A DNA stretch of 64,000 nucleotides from Nymphaea colorata (Eukaryota > Streptophyta > Magnoliopsida > Nymphaeales > Nymphaeaceae). The notes beneath the pieces are model-generated. The model was not told where the DNA came from and searched no databases. It was given only the letters and a program-made list of their open reading frames with translations. Shown one piece after another: positions 1 to 11,400 of the stretch. How positions within the stretch are numbered: position 1 is the first letter of the stretch; every line of letters begins with the position of its first letter. Location: assembly GCF_008831285.2 (NCBI RefSeq), contig NC_045143.1, forward strand, positions 8,875,503 through 8,939,502, read 5' to 3'. The position numbers and the translations under genes were made by a program.

Positions 1-2140
1 TGTCAGGTTTGGACCCGCGCCCCGTCCAGATACATGTTCGTTAACACTCCCCCTCAAGTTGGGCATATAGGTCAAACATGCCCAATTTGCTAACATTCCT
101 CTCAAACTGAGTAGAAGACAAAGCTTTTGTCAGTACATCTGCAACTTGGTCATCATACTTCATATATGGTAGGACTAGCTCCTTAAAGTCAAGTCTCTCA
201 CAAATGAAATGTCGATCAATCTCCACATGCCTGATCCTATCATGTAACACGGTATTGTTTGCAAGGTTTATTGCAGATTTATTACCACAGTACATTGTCA
301 TAGGCCCATCAATTTTAATCTCGATATCAGCCATCAACACTTTTAACCACAATAATTCACAAACTCCCATAGCAACAACACGATACTCAACCTCGGCACT
401 CGAGCAAAAACAAACATTTTGTCTTTCCATACCACCAAGTTGCCTCCCAAATAGACACAATAACCTGTAGTAGACCTCCTCGTATCAATGCAGCTGACCC
501 ATTCAACATCAGAATACCCCTCAATGTTAAATTGACCTTGCCGCACGTATAGAAGGCCCTTACCAAGATTCTTCTTCAGATAACACAAGATCTTCTAAGC
601 AACCTTCCAATGAGCATTAGTCGGAGCATGCATGAATTGACTCATCACATTCATGGCAAAAGTAATGTTGGGTCTAGTGAGTATGAGATAAATCAACTTG
701 CCAACTAAACGCTGATATTTCCCTTTAGCTTCATCATCAAGCAGTTTCCTATCCTTGACACTGATCTTACTACTGACATCCATGGAGTGAAGCATGGTCG
801 GCAAGCCAAGGTTCCCAATCTCCTTCAGCAAGTCAAGAGTGTATTTCCTTTGATTTAAGACGAGGCTAGTGCTTGACCTAGCCATTTCTATACCAAGAAA
901 GTATCTTAACATCCCAAGGTCCTTGAGATCAAACTCTGAAGCTAACATCTTTTTCAGCCTTGTAACCCCTTCTTCATCATCTCTTGTAACTATCATGTCA
1001 TCCAGATAAACTAAGAGAAGAGCAACCTCGTTCTCCCTTCGTTTCACAAAGAGTGTGTGGTCTCCATTGCCTTGATGATATTCATGCTTCTTAATCACAA
1101 GTCTGAGGCATTCAAACCATGCTTGAGGAGATTTTTAAGACCATACAGAGCCTTCTTCAATCTGCAACATTTTCATGTTCTCTCATAACCGGGGGGCATG
1201 CTCATATAAACTTCATCTTCTAAATCACTGTTAAGAAAGACATTCTTCACATTAAGTTGATACAGCTGCCCTTCCTTTGGAACAGCAAGAGCAAGAATCA
1301 CTTGAACCGTCTTCATCTTTGGAACTGGGGCAAACGTCTCCAGGTAGTCTATGCCATACTTCTGACTGAAGCCTTTTGCGACCAGTCAAGTTTTGTATCT
1401 TTTCATGGATCCATCAGGTTTATACTTGATTGTATAAACTATAAACCCACTTTGATCCCACAAGATGAGCATCCTCAGGAAAATGTACAGCCTCCCATGT
1501 TATATTCTTGTCAAGGGCTCTCATTTCCACTTGGATAGCAAGAACCCATTTAATATTGATCAAGTACAAGTTCAATATTGATCGTGTCATAATCAGAATA
1601 TTATCAGACTTCCGTTTAATCTTGTTTATTATGATTGACCAAAGCATATAGATATAGACCGGTATTTTATCTGGCAACCAAAGGTTAAAGATAAGGAAAT
1701 AGACCCTCACTTCCTTGAAAAAAAAATCAAGTAGCTCATCTATTGACAAAGGAGCTAACAAGAAACAAAGTTTGGTCAAATGACAAGTTGTCTATGGTTC
1801 AACACAATGCATAACTTGAGGAACAAGCACTGTGATAGATTGGATCAGATTCAAACCTCATCCAAATCCAATATAATTATTTGACGTTGCGGGTAGTAAC
1901 TGTCCCTCAAAATATTCTGTAACCATCATACATAATGAAAGATATCAAGTCATAATCACTAGATTGAGAATTGGAACAGATTGTGCCCCATCTCTGCATT
2001 CTCTCTTCATTTGCTGACTGACTCTGGTGTTCTCTGCTAAATCTGATGATGGAACACCAAGCCCAACAAAAGATTATCAAAATACTCATCCATGCCCTAT
2101 AACAGGTATCTGGTTCATATCGGTGTTCTGAGAGCAATTA
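1..2140 (-). mobile_element. Degenerate Ty1/copia retrotransposon fragment (RT-RNase H and 3' end)
   Basis: Read on the minus strand, from high to low coordinates: the start of the reverse-transcriptase region (about 1540-1420, TWEAV and GSKWV), the RT catalytic box YLDD near 1010-990, then the copia RNase H with SSAEVEY, the GNKSAI block and the DVLTKAL tail ending near 60. These motifs are diagnostic of Ty1/copia pol. The reading frame is broken by stops and frameshifts, so the copy is dead. Integrase and gag are not recognisable. 1540-2140 carries weak copia-like linker sequence (low confidence). It lies downstream of the last visible PIG-O exon in the same orientation, so it is either inside a PIG-O intron or marks the gene's truncation. 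The window edge cuts its 3' LTR. Confidence 0.88.
47..58 (-). other. Copia polypurine tract
   Basis: On the minus strand a TTGAGGGGGAG purine run directly precedes TGTTAACG, the expected TG start of a copia 3' LTR (position 46 and lower). It primes plus-strand DNA synthesis in such elements. The LTR itself is cut by the window start. Confidence 0.7.
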
Positions 2141-2494
2141 GCCGGAGAAGTTTTTACAGAATGCATGATCCTTTCTTTAGTCATTATCCATTAGTATTTG
2201 CCACTAAACTTTTGGCCTGCTTCCATGCCAGATATATCGTATAACCCCTTTAATGTGTTGATAATTTGATAGGACATGGTAGAACATTCATATTACTCCC
2301 TTACAAAAATAGACTTAAGGAATTATTTTGATTCAACCATTTCTACCCTCCTACCAAATTTAACCTAAGCATATATTTCAGATATTTGCGGCAAATTCTA
2401 CCGTATTATCAATAGGCACTGACCACAAACTGCAAAAGAATGCACAGCTGAGAATGGAAAACTAAGGACCTTTAGAAGGATTTATGCAGCTTAC

Positions 2495-5400
2495 CTTCCA
2501 TAAGGAAATGGAATCCCAACCATAGCAGCAATTGTTACTGCAAAATCAAGCTGTAAGCCAATCAAAGAGGTCCTCAGTACTAAAATGACATTTCATAACA
2601 TATGATGGGAAATGCTATAAAACCTAAAATTGATCTAACCTGTTGGATGGAGCTTATGCAAACTTCCTTGCCTTCCTGAGAGAGAAGCAACGTCAAATAT
2701 TAACCATCAACTTTTAAGTTTTACGAATTTTTACAAGGTTCCAAAAGTCAGGAGAGGATCTTCAAAATCAAGACCCTTTGAGATGTATAGAAAACAAAAG
2801 AACAAACAAAACCCATTCACGAGCATTCGGATTTGGAGGAGAGTTGTAATAACTCATCAAACCTAGCAGGTTCTAGTGAGATTGCAACATGAAGTAGAAG
2901 ATTTAAATAATTTGTGTCATCAAAATTGGTGATGTTGTTCATTTCAACTGCAGTTTTTCCACCAATCTCTTCTTATGCTTCTTGTCATTTCCTATCAAGC
3001 CTTCACAGCAAATATTATAACCAAAAGTAGGTAATATTTTGCTAAAAATGTTTGACCTTGTCAGTGAAGATATAATATTTCTTGAATCTAGCGCCTGAAG
3101 TATGGGGTATATTTGGAGTGAAAGCTCTCCCAAAAATGACCAAACATCAGCCTAATGGACTTTCCCAGTACATTTGTACTTTAAAAGTAACTGGTGAAAA
3201 ATGAACTTGCGATGTCACAATTACAAACTTTCATAGCAATATATAGCAGGTTGACTCATACATGCATACATCAGATTACAGACATGATTCTTCACTTTTC
3301 CATCTTTTCTCACTCTATGTGCTTAACCATCTGAGAGAATTTATTTCTGATACATCCTGCAAGACCATGGACCTTTATCATCCATTCAGGGCTTTCTAAT
3401 GCTAATTAACTTTCTTTTGGATGACACTGAAGATTCTTTTTACTTGAAAGATATCTCACACTAAAATAATTGATAATCTCACTCTCTGGTTCTTATAAAC
3501 CTATCAATCAAGGAAAATACTACTGGTAGAATGGAAAGCATACCGTGTCAAAACCACAACGGGAGTTATCAAGTGCAGCTGGTATGGTTCCTGGAGGTTT
3601 TTTTGCACTCATTGCAAAGAGTGATGTTTCTACCTGCAACATGTATAGAATGAATCAGCCACAAAGTGAAACTTAATTACTGAAATAAAGTTATTTTATA
3701 TCAGACCTCTTCAGAAGTTCCTCCACCATGGTCACCATTCTCAGTTTGTCCATGGTCACCCAATACAATAAGGAAGGTGTTCTCATGTAATTCTCCAGGA
3801 CCTGAATGGTTCTTTAGAATGTCTACAACTTTCTGGAAAAGAAAACACAAAAAGGCTCCCAAAAATTTAAATCTAGTATGCAATGATTTTTATGCCAAAC
3901 AGTAATGAATCAATGAATAGGCTGCGATAGAAACTCATAAATGCTGTCCTAGTAATATTGGCAAATTTTAACAGAACAAGTGTGCAATGCTTCCATTTAG
4001 AGTTTATTTCTTTTTTCCCAAGAATCCAGTCCCCTGTCACGGATAATTACTTTAACAACTCAATGAGAATTCTTCTAATAAAACTAAATAATTCCTCTCT
4101 TTTGCTGTGCACAGATCAAATATGGTAATCAACTAAGCCACATGTATATAACAGGACATACTGCACTAGCATTGCACTTAATGCTCAGAAACCTCACCTA
4201 TAAAGGCATATTGCTGCAGATCCATAAACGAGTCCAGTAAATGTAAGGACACAAAATCATGAATCACGAATATAGACAAATTATCCTTTAAAAAGGTCAG
4301 CAATAGATGGGATAGAAACTCACCTCAAGAACTTGGTTGTATGTCTTCAACTTTTCAATCATGGGACTGGAATCAACACCAAATATGTGCCCTGCATGAT
4401 CCTAATACCAAATGGTTATATAAGTGAATTGCTTTCCATATAATGAATGAGACAAAGAAGTCACATGGATATGCAAATTACAGTTACTTTCCCTTACGAC
4501 TGAGAGGAACTTAGACAAAATCAAACGAAAATTAGGAAACAGAATCCTCAGTGGATTCTGTAATTTATTAAGAAAAAGAAGGGATAAAATTTAAAAATGC
4601 TTCACAACAACCTAAAAAACCAAATATATCAATTAGATTTTAAGTGACAAAAAAAACTGGTTAAGCACTTTTTTCCTAACCATATTAGAAATTGAGGATC
4701 AAATTTGCAAAAAAAGGTAAGTTCTTGAAGTTTCTCTCACACAAAAAAAAAATCGTTAGTAAAGACAAGATGCTTTAGGATAATATGTGCTAGGAAATGA
4801 CCTCAAAGAATAGACTGTACAAATGTAGCTTTTCAACAGACCATGAAAACTCCAGTTTTAGTGGTGCTCTTGTATGAGTTAACTATGGGCTACCTCTCCT
4901 TTTGGAAAAGAGACAAAAGGTGCCTCGGCGAGAACGTCGAACCACACACCATGCACACTAATCCTTTTCTTTCTAATAACCAATCTAAAATTTTGCTCCA
5001 ATTGCTGCTAGAAGCTGAGATTCCTCAGTGAAAGTAAGTAAAACACATCAAATGACATTTGTTGCCATTTAAGTCATATGGGTATGGGTACGGTATAGAA
5101 ATATGGGTATAGACACAGTAACTTTAAAAAATGTTGGTACAGGGATATGGCAGGATATATATATATATATATATATATGTGTAAAATAGCACAAAAAATC
5201 AAAATAAAAACAACATTTAAATAAATAAGCGACATAAATAAAAACATTATACATTCATGAACAATAACTCTAAAAAACAGAATGGAAACTGAGTTAGAAA
5301 AAATTAAATCAAGTAGTTTTAATCAGCTTCGAGCTGAAAAGTACCCAAGTGTGTCCAAGTACCCATTTTAGGTACAAGAACGGCGACATGGGTACGTGAA

Positions 5401-8400
5401 CCTTACTGAGGTACCCATGTGACATCCATACATTTTGCAGTCAAGAAGCCATGTAAAACAGGAACAAGCACTCACCATCAATTATCATTATTCTTAACAT
5501 GGTTCTTGTATTCACAATTGCCAATATAACTTATAGCATAGTAGAAAAGGATGCAAATTCCCAACTTATTGTAAAAGTTCACACCAAACAGGCCAGAAAC
5601 AGCCGAAGAGCAAAGAATTCAACTCTGAAGATTAGGGATTCACAAAGCTAATAATGGCATTTTACAAATAGTGCAGGCAGCACCAGAAGCAGATAAAAAA
5701 TAATTAATATATTCTGCCAACATGCTTAGAAAAGGATGGGTTACAAGAGGGAGTAACTAATAGATTTCTGGTGTCAAATTGAATGAATCACCACAGCCCT
5801 AGATTCACCAAAAACAGAATAAGGAGAAGACGGATGCATAATGGTAGGGGTCGCAGCAGCTTCACAGCTCCTAACCCTAATATATTATTAAGAACACCTC
5901 TTTACACCACGGACTAACAAGTCCTATTACAATACAGATATTATAGTTATGCCATTAATAAATGAACAACCCATATTAAGACAAAAGAGATGTGCCTAAG
6001 GGCATGACATCTGGATCTCGATCCAGATCCAGATGTCAAGAACCACATTCTAATAGTAATCTCTCCTATATATACAAATAAGAGGGACTGAGCTAGCTGT
6101 TGGGCCAGCACCCAATGGCTAGGATTCTAGCTAATGGGAGCTGGTCAACAACCACTCAATCAAGTCAAAAATACATTTGACCTTACAGAAAGCTGAAAGA
6201 AAATAAATTATATAACTAGAAAAAGAAAAACAAGAAAGGCTTATATATATTTTATTTGTCCCCAGTATAAACAAAACAGTAATATACATGTGCCGAATTA
6301 TAATATAGAAAGAAGGGGATTCCTCCGGCCAGGTTTTGACTTGAGGAGTCTAGACGCGCTCAAACATGCACCCAACACAACACACTGCGTCACGGCATGT
6401 ACATGAGTAAAAGTGTACATAGGGATCCACTTTCTTTTATATAATCTGTCGGCTGTCAGCCATTTCCAGATGGTCAAAAATTTAAAAACCGTGGCTGGAA
6501 AAAATACATCGCCATGGTACGAACCATCACGAATGCCCTCATGGCGGCTGTTTTTTAGAGACGGTTTTTAATATTTTTGTCATCCGACAGCCAGCAGATT
6601 TCAATTGCCATTATATATATTTATTTATATTTATCTTTACATACACAAATATTCTAACACTTATTTTCAATTGCAAAAATTCAAGCTCAACTGACTAAAA
6701 CATGTGCTCAAAAGAACTGAGGCAGCAGCCCAGCACCAACCCTACCATGTGACAACAGAAACCCAAAGACATACCTAATCTTCTATATGATCATAACACT
6801 GACAATTACTGTAAGCCTGTGGACCAGATCTCTTTTCACCACATGCATGTGGTATTCAAAAAGGACATGCCTAAAAGCAAGACATATTGATGCATGCAAC
6901 TTCCCAAACTATGACAATTATTTTGCAAGTCTTCCTTGAAATTTGGATTTAACATGAATGATGAAGCCAACAATTTTCAGCATCTGTTTGATACAGAACA
7001 TGAGGGAAAAAGTACATCGAGGTAGGAATGAATGAATGGTCATATACCACTCCAAGAAAATGTGCAATAAGAACGTCCCAATCCTCACTATATAAAGCTG
7101 GAAACAAATGCTCAATCACTCCATTATCCACCTGCAAGGAAAAAAAAAAGGTTACCTGTCATTCTTAGGAAATCAAGTGGAAGGATTTACAAATGGTAAC
7201 CTCAGACGTGAATCAGATCACCTATACAAGTAGCGTTTCCTAGACAAAGAAGGTTAAAATAAAGAATGTCCACAATCATGAAGATCCTAGAAACCTGTGA
7301 CAGATGACTTAAGAAAGCCAACCTACTTAAGTCAGTGATCCATGTCAAGGACACTTGTTCAAGTTGGTCAAATGTCTTGCTTGTGCAGTTTCAGGCATCT
7401 AGGAGAACAAGTGAAGTTCATAGGAAGAAATAAGATGAACTTCTTACAAAAGCCAATACTATGAAATCTGAAAAATCCATGCTTAAAGAGCAGCCCAAAA
7501 AAAAATGAGAGCATACCGTGTCAAGATCCTTCACATTGAAGGATGGGAATGGATGTGATGAATGAAAATGATTTGGAAACAACTGCATCCATGTATCATC
7601 TCCCATCATAACGACTCGCTTGCCATTTGTAGCTAACTGCATAACATCTTAAATAAAGTGAATAAAACATCACCTTTCTCACTCACACTCATTCAGTCAC
7701 TCACAGATGCATACAAGCAGAAGAACATGTGGATTATATGTGGAAAGATATTTAGCACTTTTGAAAACAAATGTGACCCTACAGATGGGTTCAGCAAGGT
7801 CATTGGCTGTAAATCAGTTGCTAGATCATATTTTTTTATGATAAACATGAGTTTGGGCCTTTAGGTTTCTCTGTAACTTCCAACTGTGGACCTTGAACTT
7901 TGAAAAAGCTTAACCATGCCATATAATTGGATGATTATTGAGTTAGGCATCCAAAGTCAATCATGTTGATTACACATAAATAGACTTTTGAACAAACAAT
8001 GCACACCCTTTTTTGTACATCTTTTCAGGTGACAAGCATCTACAGTGTTCATTTTTGAAGGCACAAAAGCAGACTTTTGGAGATGCTGCAGTCACCAGTA
8101 GTCACCAGAGCCTGACCTAGTCCTAGAATTTTAGGTTAGTTGGGAGAAACAATGTAAAAGTGATTTCAGCATTTTATGGTAAAACTAGTGGTGATGTAAA
8201 TGCAAGTTTGTGCATGTATTTTAGCTAGTCTTATATATATATAAGTCACATGGGTGCGGGTATGGAGACACAGATGCAAACACGACAACTTTTAAAAATG
8301 TCGGTATGAAGGTACACCAGGATATAGGTGTGTACATAAGCAAAATAACAAAAACAAAAAAAAAAAGCAAAATGAAAGCAACATTTTAATAAACGAGTGA

Positions 8401-11400
8401 TATAAATAAAAACATTACATGTTACTGAAAAATAACTCTAAGAACAGAATGAAAATTAAGGTGGAAAAAATTAAATCAAGTAAAATTAAGTAGTTGAGAC
8501 CAGTTTCGATCTAAAAAGTACCCAAGTGTGTCCAAGTACCCACTTTGGGCATGGGTACAAGGCTCTTACTCAAGTACCCGTATATGTAGTATGTATATAT
8601 GTTTATGAAGCAGTCTACTTTTTCTGCTATCTAGGAACTGTCTATTCAGTTCAACCATTTCAACTAATTTTCACAAGTCCAACCATACAGATAGTTGTGG
8701 GTTGTCCAAAGACTCCAAACCTATATGTACAAAAAAAAAGGGAGGGGGATGGGAATCCATGTAGATTGGATTTTATAAGAAATTTAAGATTAATGATTTT
8801 ACTTTTCTCAGCTCATAAATCTGGTTTAGACACAAAATAGATGATTCTTTTATAATTTTATTTCCTACATTTTCAAACACTTTACATCCTTTTATGTGGT
8901 TCAACTTTTTTTCGAAAACATGACTTAAATTGCCAAACAACAAATATTGGTAGTAAGTACAGTGTTTGCCACCAAAAACGTGTTTGACTAAACAAAAGCG
9001 AGAAAAATGTAAAAAATAAGAGCCAAAAAAAAGGGAAACAAAAGTGTTTTTTTTTTAAACGCCAAAACGAAAAAAAGAGAAAAAAACACGTTTTATTCGT
9101 TCTTTTCACTTTTTTTTTTCCCTTTTTTTTCTGCATTTTCATCACATTTTTTACATTTATTACCAAATTTTTATTTTCACATTTTTTTAGTTGTTTAGCT
9201 TTTTTTAAATTTGCCGAGATTTTCTTGAGAAAAAAAATGTTGCCGTATTATACCCAAGAAAACCTTGTTGTTTTGTACCCATAAACGATATTTGTGGTAA
9301 TGGTACTTATATGCACATACAGACATATTCTGTAGTGGCAAAGCAAAGCTCTTCAAAAGATTTTAACAAATAAAGTCATAGTTGTCACATCTTTATTGCC
9401 TAAAAGACTATAATGCTTGAAAGCATTCCACGATAGAAAAATTAGAAAGCAACGTTAGACGTTACCTGATATATCAAGTTATCTTCAATGATTGAAGGGG
9501 CTCCGAAACTATTTCCCACATCAATGAAGGTCGGCAAACTGCCTGTGGTTAAACCCTAAAACAACCAAAAGGCAAGGAACACATTTAAATGCTATATTCA
9601 AAATTAAATCTCTAAAAGAACTTGATTAAAGGGGAACTAAAGTAGGTTTGGTCTTTGTTTTCTCAATTACATGAAAAGTCATGACAATCTTATGATATGA
9701 ATATATAAATATTAACAAAGGAAATGAGGGACACTGTTTTTCATGTGAAGCAAAAGCATAGTTGGCAAATACTTGAGACCGTTCATTTAAGAAAGCAACA
9801 AAACTCAAGCTTCACAAAGCACTTGATCAGCATGTAACCTTTTGGAAAGCATTTCATTGTGTGCAACCTATAAATTCTGTACAAATTTCAGCACCAACAA
9901 GAAATTATCCTGCAGAGCTGCCTATAAAGGGACCTGATGATTTCTAATCATGTCCTCCATCAAACTTATCTCTGTCATAAATTTGCTACCTTAACTTGCA
10001 GATTTCATTTATGAGCCACATCCTTTTTCTTAAAAACTTCCAATCTTTGTTGTTAGCCCCTGCTAACTCACCAACCCCTTTACAAGAAAACCCACGATGA
10101 CACGCACACCCATGCCCTAATCCCAGATTAGGGCTTCTTCCTCCCAGAGGTAAGAGTAAGACTCTCTCACAGCTGCGATGCCCCACTGATCTAGCCTAGC
10201 GACCCTATTTATGGAGTTATTAGGCCAATCCAATGGACCTGACCTGTGACCCCATATCCAGTATCTAACATTTGTAAAGCTCAAACTTAACTAGTTGAGC
10301 ACTCATAGAAGAATCAACACGATTAAGAAGCCAAGTCATAACTTTGTGATAACTAATTTTCAATTTTTTTTCACCTTTTATTGTATGCTTCAATTGCTTT
10401 TTTATTTTTTTATTTTATTTTCCTTTCCTTCTAAATTTTAGCTTTACCATCATTAATTTTGTTAAGTATCAATAGAAGAGCTTGGTAGAGGTAAGTTTAA
10501 GAAATGGCAGATGAGAAAGACATTCCTTACCTTACATTAAAAGAGAAACTCAAAAGAACAAAAGGGTAGAACCATAGAAGACACCGGGTAAGGAAGAATT
10601 GGAGACAACCTGAAAGAAAGCTTCCACTTGAGCCGCAAAGCAGCCATGAAAACTTCGACCCTTCTGCAGCCTTTTAATTACAGCATCTCATACCATGTAA
10701 AGTTTCATGACATCGACATAAATCTATCTCTCACACACTAAAACACTCCTCAAGAGAGACTATAAAACAACAACTGAACAAAGAACTGTGCATTGAGGCA
10801 GAAAAAATTGTTATTAACACTCGAGAAGAAGGCAGCTAAGAAGCATTCATCAAATGGACTAGACCCTCAGATAGACAAAAGAGAGAGCTGTTGGAGACCC
10901 CAATGGCTAGAATCTAGCCATTGGGGCTCCAATGGCTCCTTTAGCAAAGCAAATAAAAAACAAAAAATAAAAGGAAAAAGAATAGAAAAAACTAAAAAGG
11001 AAAAAGACAAGAAATAAAGGAATACATGAACCAAAAGAGTGTCCGTGCACTAAACTGTGCCTGCTTTGTATAGTTAAGTCCTTGTATTGTTTTATTTTTG
11101 TCAAGTCCTTGTGTAGTGTTATGCTTCCTTCAACACAGTAGCCTCCCAACTCCCAAGTAGAAGCGATGTTGATATACCCTTTTTGTTGTGGCCCAGGTCT
11201 GGCACCCTTTGTAATCTTGCAATGCTTCAGTTAATGGTTTCTAGTTACACATTCCTTTTCACTGTCTTGCTTTCTTTCTCCATTCTCTTGCTTTATTTGT
11301 ATTTTGATTGTGACCTTTTGTAAGCTGATGCTTGCAGCAATTCGAGGGCCCATGTGGTCACAGGATTTAGAGAAGTTGGCTCAAGACACTGAGGATCCTT

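Noticed and set aside
1..46. Complete 46-bp copia LTR ending in CA at position 1
   Set aside because: The TG...CA ends are probably coincidence with the window edge. A copia LTR is normally a few hundred bases.
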